Below, in pieces: positions 32,958 to 41,796 of a stretch of 64,000 bases of DNA (position 1 is its first letter; every line of letters begins with the position of its first letter). Both the position numbers and the translations under genes were made by a program. The stretch covers positions 496,001 through 560,000 of the forward strand of contig NZ_CP080267.1 of the NCBI RefSeq assembly GCF_019431375.1, given 5' to 3'. The notes under the pieces were generated by a model. That model did no database searches. It had not been told where the DNA came from and worked only from the letters and a program-made list of their open reading frames with translations. The stretch is from Alcanivorax sp. (GTDB lineage: Bacteria; Pseudomonadota; Gammaproteobacteria; Pseudomonadales; Alcanivoracaceae).

Positions 32958-33484
32958 GCGTCACCTCCCGTTCTGGCAGCCTGATCCTGTGGTGCCGAAC
33001 CGATGCTGATGCTCGGGAAAAGCTCTTTCTTGATGCTCTGGCCATTGATCTGCGTGTTATACAGACGCACAGCGTCCATTGTGTGAATCATCACCTCATA
33101 GGGGGTGTCATCCTCACAGAGCAGGGTAATGGCGGTTTCCTCAGGAAACTTCTCTTTCAGGGTAACGAGATAGTCGTGCAGGGCAGCGCTGTCGTGTTCG
33201 CCGTCCTTGTTATCCACGATTTTCAGTACGGCACTGGTGTTGCGGTCCACCACTTCGTAGCGGTCACCGTAAATCAGCACTTCCAGTACCAGTTTGTCTT
33301 TTTCGTCGTCTTCCGAGGGTGGACTGCTGTCATTCACCGCGGGCAGGTTCAACTGCAGGATGGAAACCTGCGCGAAGACCGCGTTGATCAGCAGAAAGGG
33401 AATCAACACTACCATCAGATTCAGAAAGGCAGTGATGTTCAGTTCCACATCGGTGTCGCGCGAACGTCGTCTGCGAAATCGCAT
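32954..33484 (-). CDS. ExbD/TolR-type motor subunit lacking the transmembrane Asp
   Basis: The 176-residue protein aligns with ExbD over its basic head, single membrane segment and periplasmic domain (DTPYEVMIHTMDAVR). In the segment ELNITAFLNLMVVLIPFLL the position of E. coli Asp25 (motif NVTPFIDVMLVLL) is Asn22. In ExbD and TolR this Asp is essential for proton use, so this paralogue is probably not a proton carrier and may be a structural half of a mixed ExbD dimer. It has an insertion with an acidic stretch (PPSEDDEKDK). It lies 44 nt after the ExbB-type gene. Confidence 0.82.
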   Translation of the reverse strand: MRFRRRRSRDTDVELNITAFLNLMVVLIPFLLINAVFAQVSILQLNLPAVNDSSPPSEDDEKDKLVLEVLIYGDRYEVVDRNTSAVLKIVDNKDGEHDSAALHDYLVTLKEKFPEETAITLLCEDDTPYEVMIHTMDAVRLYNTQINGQSIKKELFPSISIGSAPQDQAARTGGDA

Positions 33485-33528
33485 ACCGGATCCTTACACC
33501 AGATTGGCAGAAAACAAGAAATTGCGGC

Positions 33529-34218
33529 TTACTGGCCGTCGTTCTTGCGCTCTTGCTGGGCAGAAACCTGGCGGAAGACGTTAACGAATTTCACCGAGGC
33601 CATTTCCATGCTGTCCACCAGTTTGCCGGCCATGGCGTTGATAAAGGCAAACGCCAGCAGCATAGGGATAGCCGCAATCAGGCCGAAAGCGGTGGTGTTC
33701 ATGGCAACGGAAATAGAGGCGGAAAGCAGGTCGGCTTTCTGTGCCGGATCAGCGCTGGCCACTGCGGTGAAGGCGCTGATCAGGCCGAGAATGGTACCGA
33801 GCAGACCGAGCAGGGTGGCGATGTTGGCAAAGGTGCCGATATAGGGGGTGCGGGCCTCCAGGCGGGGAATGATTTCCATCAGCCCTTCTTCCATGGCCAG
33901 TTCGATGTCGTCGTGACGCTTGGCAGTCTTGGCACGCTCCAGGCCATAGCCGATCACTTTAGCCATGCCGGTGTTGCTGCTGCTGACCACATCCAGGGCC
34001 TGACGGAACTGCCCCTTGGCGATCAGCGGATAGACGTCTTTCCAGGTTTTCTGGTTTTTTGCCTTGGTAGCCTGAAGGTAAATGATACGTTCCAGGGACA
34101 GGGCAAGGCCCAGAGCCAGGACGACCAGAATGGGATACATGAAGAAACCGCCATCCTGAATAAAGGTGATTGCGGTCTCAACAACGCCGTTGTTCTGCGC
34201 GGTGGCGGTGGTGGGCAT
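33529..34218 (-). CDS. ExbB/TolQ/MotA-type proton channel subunit
   Basis: The 229-residue protein has three membrane segments (~residues 25-45, 130-155 and 165-190) and the family core TPYIGTFANIATLLGLLGTILGLISAF and ISVAMNTTAFGLIAAIPMLLAFAF. It should form the pentameric stator around ExbD-type helices and use the proton-motive force. It has no signal peptide. GGAG lies before the ATG. It is separated by about 140 nt from the upstream small gene, the widest gap inside the operon; no internal promoter is obvious. Confidence 0.88.
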   Translation of the reverse strand: MPTTATAQNNGVVETAITFIQDGGFFMYPILVVLALGLALSLERIIYLQATKAKNQKTWKDVYPLIAKGQFRQALDVVSSSNTGMAKVIGYGLERAKTAKRHDDIELAMEEGLMEIIPRLEARTPYIGTFANIATLLGLLGTILGLISAFTAVASADPAQKADLLSASISVAMNTTAFGLIAAIPMLLAFAFINAMAGKLVDSMEMASVKFVNVFRQVSAQQERKNDGQ

Positions 34219-34359
34219 GGACTTCTCCTGCGGTAATACCTGTTAGTGTTATTGTCTGCTGCGCAGCAAAGCCGCTGATGTGGCTTTGCTGCTTTCCCCA
34301 AAGCGCTAGTTTTTATCAGAAAAAAGGCGTGGGTGCATCTAGTGATATCGATGTAGCTG

Positions 34360-34650
34360 TTATTTCAGGAACAGATCATCGTCATCCGGCTGCTGGTTCA
34401 GTAGCTGGTGATATTCGATTTCCCGCATCAGCACCTCCTGATCCAGAGGTTCCAGCACCCGGTTAAGCAGGGAAGAAGTGGGGTCCTTTTTCTCCAGCTT
34501 TACCTCCCGGTCCTTCCAGGGCACCACGTTCAGCACCGTGGGGGCTTCCTGTGTGCCGATCACATTGGTGGATGCTTCTTCCTGACCACCGCTTTCAGCG
34601 TGGCTGATTGCAGCGTATGCAAGGGCAGTCATTAGGAGTAAAAGGCGCAT
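34360..34650 (-). CDS. Small secreted protein of the TPR/ExbB operon
   Basis: The 96-residue product has a signal peptide (MRLLLLMTALAYAAISHA, cleavage before ESG) and a charged mature part of about 78 residues ending in an acidic DDDDLFLK. It contains no domain that I recognise. Its ATG overlaps the stop of the TPR lipoprotein gene (TGATG), which argues that it is a real gene. It is probably a periplasmic or outer-membrane-associated accessory of the machine encoded here. Confidence 0.65.
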   Translation of the reverse strand: MRLLLLMTALAYAAISHAESGGQEEASTNVIGTQEAPTVLNVVPWKDREVKLEKKDPTSSLLNRVLEPLDQEVLMREIEYHQLLNQQPDDDDLFLK

Positions 34651-35402
34651 CAGTTCAGCTCTCCATTCTTGTTGCCGGCATCCTGGTTTGCCACCGGCTG
34701 GCTGGGTGCATCCGGTGCCCTGCGTTGCAGATCCACAATCCAGTTAGCCACATTCTCATCCGGAAGCTTCTGAAGGTTTTGGTAAGCCTGAAAATGCTCC
34801 AGAGCCAAATTCAGGTCCTGCATATAGAGCTCGGCGAGCACCGCAAGGTTGAAATGCGCACGGGCATATTTGGGGTCCAGCACCAACGCGCGCTCGTAAT
34901 GAATGCGTGCATCATCGAACTGGCCTTGCTCACGCAATGCCAGACCCAGGCCGTTGTGGGCATAGGGGTTGGCATCGTTGATGGCCAGGGACTGTTCGAA
35001 GGCCTGTTGCGCCTTGGCGTAGTCTTCTTGCTCCATGTAGATCAGGCCCACATTGAGGTGCGGGCCGGACAGCTGCGGGAAACGTTCACCCAGTGAGCGA
35101 AACATCACCAGTGCTTCCTTGTCTTTCCCAGCCATCCGGGTCTGCAGGGCACGGGCATACTCCGCCATTGCCTGCTCGGCGTACTTTTCTACCGCAGGAT
35201 CGTGGGGTACCGGTGGAATATGGATGGCATCACTATCAGCAGCAGCACCACCGTCTTTCTGTTGCTCGTACTTGCTGGTGCCGCCTTCGGCGGAGCCTTC
35301 CAGCCCGACACCCCCTTTGCTGGCACAGCCGGACAGCACCAGGGCAGCGAACAGTGCGGTGACCGCTCCCAGGCGGCCGCGATCAGTAAATGATGTCCAC
35401 AT
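34650..35402 (-). CDS. TPR lipoprotein of the ExbB/ExbD/TonB operon
   Basis: The 250-residue protein has a lipoprotein signal with LSGC (lipid-modified Cys about residue 26) and at least four tetratricopeptide repeats (~residues 70-215, including HLNVGLIYMEQEDYAKAQQAFEQSL and AHNGLGLALREQGQFDDARIHYERAL). TPR arrays bind protein partners. The residue after Cys is Ala, so outer membrane localisation is expected. Its start overlaps the end of the 981-residue gene by 20 nt. General shape resembles the TPR lipoproteins of Glt-type machines, but orthology is not established. Confidence 0.76.
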   Translation of the reverse strand: MWTSFTDRGRLGAVTALFAALVLSGCASKGGVGLEGSAEGGTSKYEQQKDGGAAADSDAIHIPPVPHDPAVEKYAEQAMAEYARALQTRMAGKDKEALVMFRSLGERFPQLSGPHLNVGLIYMEQEDYAKAQQAFEQSLAINDANPYAHNGLGLALREQGQFDDARIHYERALVLDPKYARAHFNLAVLAELYMQDLNLALEHFQAYQNLQKLPDENVANWIVDLQRRAPDAPSQPVANQDAGNKNGELN

Positions 35403-38328
35403 AGCTTTCTACCTGTTCAAACTTCGCATAGCGGCCGGGAATCAGTTCTGCCAGGGCGCCAAAGCTCTTCTTTACCCACTGGTCGTAGATGTCGTCGGTG
35501 ACCAGGTTGGTATTGGCGATCAAGATGTCGATGGCCTGGTCCTCGTAGGGGAAGGCCTTGTCTTCCAGCAGCATGGTGTACTCTTCCAGCTCCAGCTCAT
35601 CCAGACCGTTCGGGCGTTCGGAGGCGATCAGGTCGCGGGCCAGTACCCGGTACATTTCGCCGATCTTGTAGTTGGCGGCGGTGGCATATTCCGCCACACC
35701 GATGTCCGCTACTGCCTGGTAATCCGCCAACGCTTTCTTCATTACTGCGGTCTTGGCGGCTAGCGAGGTTTTCAGCGGTTGCGTGAGCGCAATGCGCTTG
35801 AATTCCTCGAAGTTGGGCTCCGCCAGAGTAAAGCTGGCGTAGGCAGCCAGCCAGGCAACCCGGTCATTGGCATCACCACCGGCTTCCCGGTAGCTGGTTA
35901 CCAGTTGCTGCAACCAATAACGCTCCCGTTCACTGTCGCCGGTTTTGCGATTCAGCTTCACCAGCCGGAACTGGGCTTCAGAGCGGAAATCGTAGGGCTG
36001 CGGCCATTCCCGAAGGTACTGCTGGTAGAGGGCAATGGAAGCTTGGGGCTGTTCGGCCCGGTCCTGCATTTCTGCCGCTTTCCACAGTGCCTGGCGGGAG
36101 AGCTCCGGATCGTCGCCCTTGTAATTGGCGGCAATCAGTTGCAACTCGCCGGCGGCAGCGGTGTAGTTGCCCTGCTTCTCGTAGGCAATAGCCAGCTTGT
36201 CCGGGATAGTGTCGGTGAGCGGATCGTCGGGATAGCGCTGACGGAAGGCTTCCAGAACCGGGATGGCATCGGCGCTGCGGCCCTGGTTGATGAACAGGGT
36301 GGCGGCATCGAATTCCGCGTTCTTGCGGACGGCGGCTTCTGGCACGGCCTGGCCCACACGGAGGAAGGTGGCAGCGGCCATATCCAGGTTACCCTGTTCC
36401 TGCTGCTGTTCGGCCTGACGGTAAATGCTGATCGCCAGTTTTTCCCGGTATTCCGTGCGCTGTTCGGTGGGCATCTGCATCTCGAGCAGTTTGCCATAGG
36501 CCATCTCGGCCACCTTGAAGCGACCCAGGTCGAACTCGCCATTGGCGATGGTGGCCCAGCCATAACGCATCAACTCGGCGGAGGGGGGCGGCTGGCGGTT
36601 GACCAGAAGGCCGGCCGTTTTTACGGCGCCTTCTACGTCACCCAGCGCGAGCTGATCTTCAGCGGTGTCATGCAGCACATTGGGGACTTCCGGATGTGCA
36701 GGGAAGCGCTGTCCGTATTGTTGGGCGCTGGCGATCTTCTTTTCCCGCCAGGTGCTTTCCTGTTCCGCATCCGGGTTGCTGTCAAGAATCTGCTGGTAGG
36801 CCACCAGGGCATTGAAGGCGGCATCACCGCCTTGCTCGTAATCCTGGTATTGATAGGCGGTGCGTTCGAATTCGCTAATGGCGGCCGGGTAATCTTCAGC
36901 AGCGTAAAGGACTTCCGCATAGCGGTGATTGACCTTGGCCTGGTCTTCGCTGGCTGGCGGCGTATCCAGATATTCCTGATACCAGCGCGCCGGGTCGCGG
37001 TAATCCGCCGGCTTGCCGGATTTCTGGGCGAGCACATGGTGGTATTCGGCCAGATCGAGGATGTGTCCCTTGAGCAGCGATACATACTCTTCACGAATGT
37101 CGGGGTGACGGCCCCAGTAATCGCTGTTGATGCCGTAGTGCTGGATAAATTTTTCCTTGGCCGGCAATACCAGGGTGGGGAATCCCCCTTTCTGGTAGGC
37201 ATCGATCTGCAGGCTGGAAAATTCCGGCGCTAACGTGGAATCCGGGTAGACCTGAACAAACATGTCGAAGGCTTCTGCCGCATCCCGGAAACGTTCCTGG
37301 CTCAGGTAGACCTGACCCAGGGAACGGTAGATGTCCGGTTCATAATCCCGGTTACCGTTGCGGACAAACCACTTCTTCACCGACTGTGGGCCATCCAGAT
37401 TACTAAATGCCAGGCTCACCACGCGCTGGGTATCGGCGAACAGTTTGTTTTCCATGCTGGTGTCATCATTCAGCTCACTGGAGCCGTTCAGATTATCCAG
37501 CAGGGTAAAAAAACTGCCCTGAGCCAGCTCGTAGTCGCCCAGTTTGTAATGGCTCCAGCCGTGCTTGTAGAGGGCCTGGTTATAGAATTCATTGTTGGCA
37601 CCACGTTTGATGACGTCTGCGTAGGCTTTTTCCGCGTAGTCGTAATCGCCATCAGAGAACAGCATTTCGCCGCGACGGAACTGGGATTCCAGCGCCCATT
37701 CGCTGTTAGGGTATTGCTCAACCAGGGAGTCCAGACTGGCACGGGCCTGCTCCAGGTTGCCGTCCATGGCGTAGGCCTTGGACAGCAGATAATAGGCTTC
37801 GGCGCGCTGGTCAGGGTCATCGGTGCTGTCCAGCAGTTCCTGATACAGGGAGATGGCAGTGTTGTAGTCCACGTCCTGGTCGCCCAGTGAGGGCGCCATG
37901 GTGCCGGCCAGATCCAGCAGTGCCAGTTTGCGCTCGGTATCCGCGGTGGTGTTCACCTGTTCCATGGTGTTGTCGTAGACGACCTTGTCGACTCTTTGTT
38001 CGAGACGCTCGTTATCTGCGTCATCAATGCCCATTTCCTGTTCGGTGGCGGAAGACAGGGCAAGGTCGGCCATGCGACGAAGGGTTTTGGCGCGACGCTC
38101 TGGATCATCGAATAATTCGGCGGCCTGCCTGTAGCTATTCAAGGCATCCTGAGTGCTGGCACTCTCCAGCTGCTGTTCTTCGATGATGATGTCGGTGTTT
38201 TCCAGATCCGCCAGGGTGGTTCCCCTGAAGCGGGCCTGCTGCTCCAGGGTGCCGTTCTGTGGCGAAGAGGCGCAGCCGCCAAGGGCAATGATTGCGGCTG
38301 CCAGCCCATGCAGGCGAAATCGGTTCAC
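35383..38328 (-). CDS. Large TPR lipoprotein
   Basis: The 981-residue protein has a lipoprotein signal (LGGCASS, Cys near residue 19) and a series of TPR-like helical repeats over almost its full length, for example YLLSKAYAMDGNLEQARASL near residue 185 and later AKA-type repeats. It ends without a membrane segment. Proteins of this size and design act as scaffolds in the periplasm or on the outer membrane's inner face. It overlaps the preceding 638-residue TPR gene by 4 nt, so the two are probably translated together. No enzymatic motif is visible. Confidence 0.75.
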   Translation of the reverse strand: MNRFRLHGLAAAIIALGGCASSPQNGTLEQQARFRGTTLADLENTDIIIEEQQLESASTQDALNSYRQAAELFDDPERRAKTLRRMADLALSSATEQEMGIDDADNERLEQRVDKVVYDNTMEQVNTTADTERKLALLDLAGTMAPSLGDQDVDYNTAISLYQELLDSTDDPDQRAEAYYLLSKAYAMDGNLEQARASLDSLVEQYPNSEWALESQFRRGEMLFSDGDYDYAEKAYADVIKRGANNEFYNQALYKHGWSHYKLGDYELAQGSFFTLLDNLNGSSELNDDTSMENKLFADTQRVVSLAFSNLDGPQSVKKWFVRNGNRDYEPDIYRSLGQVYLSQERFRDAAEAFDMFVQVYPDSTLAPEFSSLQIDAYQKGGFPTLVLPAKEKFIQHYGINSDYWGRHPDIREEYVSLLKGHILDLAEYHHVLAQKSGKPADYRDPARWYQEYLDTPPASEDQAKVNHRYAEVLYAAEDYPAAISEFERTAYQYQDYEQGGDAAFNALVAYQQILDSNPDAEQESTWREKKIASAQQYGQRFPAHPEVPNVLHDTAEDQLALGDVEGAVKTAGLLVNRQPPPSAELMRYGWATIANGEFDLGRFKVAEMAYGKLLEMQMPTEQRTEYREKLAISIYRQAEQQQEQGNLDMAAATFLRVGQAVPEAAVRKNAEFDAATLFINQGRSADAIPVLEAFRQRYPDDPLTDTIPDKLAIAYEKQGNYTAAAGELQLIAANYKGDDPELSRQALWKAAEMQDRAEQPQASIALYQQYLREWPQPYDFRSEAQFRLVKLNRKTGDSERERYWLQQLVTSYREAGGDANDRVAWLAAYASFTLAEPNFEEFKRIALTQPLKTSLAAKTAVMKKALADYQAVADIGVAEYATAANYKIGEMYRVLARDLIASERPNGLDELELEEYTMLLEDKAFPYEDQAIDILIANTNLVTDDIYDQWVKKSFGALAELIPGRYAKFEQVESYVDIIY

Positions 38329-40241
38329 GATCCTGTCCTCTGTTTGCTGCCGTCGGATACCGAAGAGTCCTGCAGGCGGGCGATGGCCAGATGGGCCTCG
38401 GCCAACTGGTCTGCCAGTTTCTGCTGGTTTGCCAGCAGAAGCGCGAGTGCATCCGCCTGCATGCTCTTTTCCAGAGCTTCAAGGGTGTCTTCGGTGAGAC
38501 GTTTTATTTTTTCAATTCGCAGTGCCTGTCCGGCCAGTCGCTGGCCCAGGTCATCGCGGGTGCGCAGGGTGGCATCACGGATCTGCTGTTGCACGGCAGC
38601 GATTCGTTCGCCAAGCACACTGCTTTCTTCTCGTAATTGGGTAGCAGCTTGCTCCTGTTTTTCCCGCTGTTCTATCGACTGGTGGGCAATATCCCACAAC
38701 AACAGGCCGCGCATCCGGCGCAGACGCAGGGCATTGTTATGGTTGGAGCCGGGCAGGGTGCCGAACTGGCGTGCCATGGCATCCACTTTCTTCCACATGA
38801 TGGCCTGTTCGGCGCTGGCCACGTCTTCCGGCTTGCTCATGTCGACAAAATTGGGGATGGCGGCAGAGATCTTGTCGCTGGCCATGGCCAACTGCTCCTG
38901 CCGGCTCATATGGCGGGTCACTTGGCCGCGTACGTTGGGCAGGTTGCGGCTCAGGCTCTGCTGCTGGATCTGATAGGTCTCTTGCAAGGCAGGCAGGGAC
39001 TGTTGCCATTTTTCCACCATGCTCTTGATCTGGTGAATCTGCCGGTAGTGTTCGAAGCGCTGGGCAAAGGCATTGCCGGAAAACAGCTTGTAGAGATAGG
39101 AGAGCTCGCTGCCCTGGGCCAGATCGCCGCTGTTGGCAGGCAGCAGATCCGCCTGGTTAGGATCTTCAGGTAGCAGCGCTTCCGACCAACCCGGTTTGGC
39201 AATGTTGTCGATGGCCTGCTGGATATCTTTCAATGCCTGACGGTATTCCACGGCAGCATACTGGTAGCCGGCCAGGGCTTGTGGCAGGCCGCCCAGCTCT
39301 TCATAGGCACGGGGGGCAAGCATGAGTGCTTCCTGCACGGAAGGGTGGCTGCTGTTACGGCGTACGGCCTCCAGCCATAATGGCAGGGCGCGTTTTACGT
39401 CTCCGGCCCGATAATTGGCAAGCCCCAGGGCGAGCAAGGCGTCTTCGGAAAAGGGGCCGTCGCTGCGTACCTGGCGCAAGTCAGTGCGGGCACTTTCCAG
39501 ATTGCCTTCTTTTAACTCAGTAAGGCCGGAGGCGAGGGCCGCCCGGTCGCGCAAGGCGAGGGCCTGGTCAGAGCTGCCGCCGGCTTCCAGAAGGGATTTG
39601 AGCAGGGAAATCCCCTGTTTACGGTGGCCGCCGCGAATCAATGCTACGCCCATGTTGTAGGTGGCGTAGCGCCCCTCATCGGTGCTCAGGGGGACGGAGT
39701 GCAGGTAGTCCAGCGCGCCAGCGAAATCTTCTTCGGCCATGAAGATATTGGCCAGCATCAGACGCCGCCGGGCGTCGTCCGCCGGATCGAGGCCCTCCAC
39801 GTTGTCGCCGTCGAGGATCATGGCGGCTTCCGCCAGATTGCCTTCCCGGTAATGCAGAGCCGCCTTATGCAGCCAGGTCTGGGCACGGGTGCGGCTGAGA
39901 ATGTCTTTTTCCAGCAGACGGTTGAAGATCACCTCTGCCTTGCCGGGCAAGCCATAGGTGACATAGAGGTCACCAAGCAACAGTTCGGCGTAGTCGGTAT
40001 CCTCGTTGAATAGCGCCTGCTCCTGGTTGACCAGCAGCTTGTTGATGGCATTGAAGTTGGCATGGCGATAGTAGTCGAACATGACTTCGCCGAAGGCCAG
40101 GTAGCGGTGCTCCTCTACGCCAAGAGGAATAGGCCCTTCGTTGATGTCATCGAAAAATTCGACTTTTGCCGCCTGGGCGGGAGACAACAGGGTGGCGAGG
40201 CACGCCGCGACCAGCCACCGTTTTCGCCGCAGCTGTGTCAT
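38325..40241 (-). CDS. Periplasmic TPR protein
   Basis: The 638-residue product starts MTQLRRKRW with a signal peptide cleaved after AQA (~residue 25). The N-terminal two thirds contain TPR-like repeats (e.g. YAELLLGDLYVTYGLPGKAEVIFNRLL; ALLALGLANYRAGDVKRALPLW); the C-terminal third (~500-630) is rich in Gln/Glu/Leu and looks like a coiled coil (LREESSVLGERIAAVQQQIR). The ATG at 40241 overlaps the upstream stop (ATGA); the GTG 12 nt earlier is less likely. It ends by overlapping the 981-residue TPR gene. It probably forms a periplasmic scaffold of the machine. Confidence 0.76.
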   Translation of the reverse strand: MTQLRRKRWLVAACLATLLSPAQAAKVEFFDDINEGPIPLGVEEHRYLAFGEVMFDYYRHANFNAINKLLVNQEQALFNEDTDYAELLLGDLYVTYGLPGKAEVIFNRLLEKDILSRTRAQTWLHKAALHYREGNLAEAAMILDGDNVEGLDPADDARRRLMLANIFMAEEDFAGALDYLHSVPLSTDEGRYATYNMGVALIRGGHRKQGISLLKSLLEAGGSSDQALALRDRAALASGLTELKEGNLESARTDLRQVRSDGPFSEDALLALGLANYRAGDVKRALPLWLEAVRRNSSHPSVQEALMLAPRAYEELGGLPQALAGYQYAAVEYRQALKDIQQAIDNIAKPGWSEALLPEDPNQADLLPANSGDLAQGSELSYLYKLFSGNAFAQRFEHYRQIHQIKSMVEKWQQSLPALQETYQIQQQSLSRNLPNVRGQVTRHMSRQEQLAMASDKISAAIPNFVDMSKPEDVASAEQAIMWKKVDAMARQFGTLPGSNHNNALRLRRMRGLLLWDIAHQSIEQREKQEQAATQLREESSVLGERIAAVQQQIRDATLRTRDDLGQRLAGQALRIEKIKRLTEDTLEALEKSMQADALALLLANQQKLADQLAEAHLAIARLQDSSVSDGSKQRTGS

Positions 40242-40756
40242 TGCTGGTTCCACTCACGGAATTCAAACTTGTGCTGTTGCTTGTTCAGGTCGTCCACCAC
40301 CTGCATTTCCACCATTTTCTTGCCCGCCCCCTTGGTGAAGGTATAACTGGTGGTTTTCTGGTAATCCTTGCCGAGTGGATCGTAGCCGGTGATGGTGGCT
40401 TCCATCACATGACGACCACTGGCCAGGTTGCCGGTATAAAGGCGCTGGATACCGCCCTTGGTGAGGGCCTCGAATTCCTGGTCGCTGTAAAAGTGGTAAC
40501 CCACGTGTTCGCCATCAATGGTCAGATTGATGTCGACCAGGCGAATCGGGGTGCCCACATCCACGGAGACAAAGATGCTGGTTTGCGGGCTGGCGTAGAG
40601 TAGCTCCTGCTCCAGCAGGGTGAGATCCCGGTTCAGGTCCAGGGCTTCGCTTTTCAGCTGGCGGATCTGCTCGGACAGACCATCGTCATCAGCGGCGCTG
40701 GCGACCGTACACAGGCCGACAAGGAAGGCGCCGCACAGGGGCAAGAGTGCTTTCAT
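40238..40756 (-). CDS. Periplasmic protein heading the ExbB/ExbD/TonB/TPR operon
   Basis: The 172-residue protein has a signal peptide (cleavage after VASA, ~residue 21), a short coiled-coil (DDGLSEQIRQLKSEALDLNRDLTLLEQELL) and a beta-rich domain with SIFVSVDVG, RLVDINLTIDGEHVGYHFY and GRHVMEATITGYD. I do not recognise the family. It is the first gene of the operon. A TATAAA on the minus strand (40776-40771) lies so close to the ATG that the mRNA could be nearly leaderless, and no Shine-Dalgarno sequence is visible. It overlaps the next gene by 4 nt. Confidence 0.72.
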   Translation of the reverse strand: MKALLPLCGAFLVGLCTVASAADDDGLSEQIRQLKSEALDLNRDLTLLEQELLYASPQTSIFVSVDVGTPIRLVDINLTIDGEHVGYHFYSDQEFEALTKGGIQRLYTGNLASGRHVMEATITGYDPLGKDYQKTTSYTFTKGAGKKMVEMQVVDDLNKQQHKFEFREWNQQ

Positions 40757-40770
40757 GGGGTGGCGATCGC

Positions 40771-40776
40771 TTTATA
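40771..40776 (-). promoter_or_regulatory. Possible -10 of the nine-gene envelope operon
   Basis: On the minus strand TATAAA (40776 down to 40771) has a weak TTACCG about 16 nt upstream. The predicted start falls 5-10 nt before the ATG at 40756, implying a very short leader. Distance and weak -35 make this tentative. The shared 168-nt region up to 40924 also has to hold the promoter of the divergent kinase-like gene. Confidence 0.3.
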
Positions 40777-40924
40777 TGTTGTTGTTATTGGCCGGTAACC
40801 CGGCTGGCATAGTGCCTAGTTGTAATCAGAAGAATGCCTTAAATCAAGGGGAACAGTCAGTCATTATTGGCCGTGAGAGCCGATTTTGGTGGCTTCTATA
40901 GTCAAGGAATTGCGTTTAATCGAT

Positions 40925-41785
40925 ATGAAATTGCCATTGTTACTGCAGCAGGTCCTGAATCAGGCTGGCCTGGAAGGTGATTGGATCCTGACTCCGGTGG
41001 CGGGCGGCGACACCGCCCGTAGCGGGGTACTTGAAGGCGGTGAGAGTCGTTTTTTCGTCAAACAGCATCGTAATCCTCTGCTGCTGGAAGCGGAAGCGCG
41101 GGGCTTGGAGGCTCTGGGGGAAACCCTGAGCGTTCCCCGGGTGGTGCATTGTTGCTCTACCAGTGAAGGCGGGATATTGATTCTGGAGTACTTGCCCATT
41201 GCTCCCCTGACGGGCAGCAGCCAGTGGATGGCCGCCGGAGCGGCACTGGCTCGCTTGCACCGAGCGGAAGGGCCTGCCCGCTACGGCAGTCACCCTGACA
41301 ACTTTATCGGTGCCAGCCCGCAGAGCAACACGGACCACAGCGACTGGGTCGCCTTTTTTGCCAACGAAAGGCTGATGCCCCAACTGCAACGGGCGCGTCA
41401 GCGGGGGCTGCCGGCAGTGGCCGCGGAGCGGACCGGGCAGGTTATCGAGCAGTTGGACCGTTGGCTGCCTTCCAAACCGCCCTGTGCCCGTGTCCACGGT
41501 GATCTGTGGCAGGGCAATCTGGGCCAGGTGAATGGCGAGCCGGTGTTCTTCGATCCGGCCTGTTATCATGGCGATCCGCAGGTGGATCTGGCCATGCTCA
41601 ACCTGTTTGGTGGTGTGCCGGCGGCGTTCTACCAGGGCTATCAAGCGGAGCACCCCGCAACGCTGAGGTACCAGGCCTGGCCAGTGTATGACCTGTATCA
41701 TTGGCTGAATCACTACAACCTTTTCGGAGGTCAGTATGCCCGGGCCGTGGATGACACCGCCCGCCGCCTGCTGGCCACCCGCTGA
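40925..41785 (+). CDS. Fructosamine kinase family protein
   Basis: Fructosamine-3-kinase family proteins phosphorylate sugars attached to protein amines (or free ketosamines), leading to deglycation. The 286-residue protein has the protein-kinase-like fold with GGDTARSG (glycine-rich loop region), FFVKQH (ATP-binding Lys), VHGDLWQGNLG (catalytic loop Asp and Asn) and FFDPACYHGDPQVDLAML (metal-binding Asp), all typical. Start at ATG 40925 is chosen by family length; no good ribosome site is seen, and the AAGGA at about 40904 could serve a more upstream start. It is divergent from the envelope operon and 11 nt upstream of pdxB. Confidence 0.82.
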   Translation: MKLPLLLQQVLNQAGLEGDWILTPVAGGDTARSGVLEGGESRFFVKQHRNPLLLEAEARGLEALGETLSVPRVVHCCSTSEGGILILEYLPIAPLTGSSQWMAAGAALARLHRAEGPARYGSHPDNFIGASPQSNTDHSDWVAFFANERLMPQLQRARQRGLPAVAAERTGQVIEQLDRWLPSKPPCARVHGDLWQGNLGQVNGEPVFFDPACYHGDPQVDLAMLNLFGGVPAAFYQGYQAEHPATLRYQAWPVYDLYHWLNHYNLFGGQYARAVDDTARRLLATR

Positions 41786-41796
41786 CAGGAAAACCG

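Noticed and set aside
35779..37233. A 484-codon plus-strand frame antisense to the large TPR lipoprotein gene
   Set aside because: The opposite strand encodes a TPR lipoprotein overlapping its neighbours in an operon. The antisense product is repetitive, Gly/Val/Ile-rich, and without a domain.
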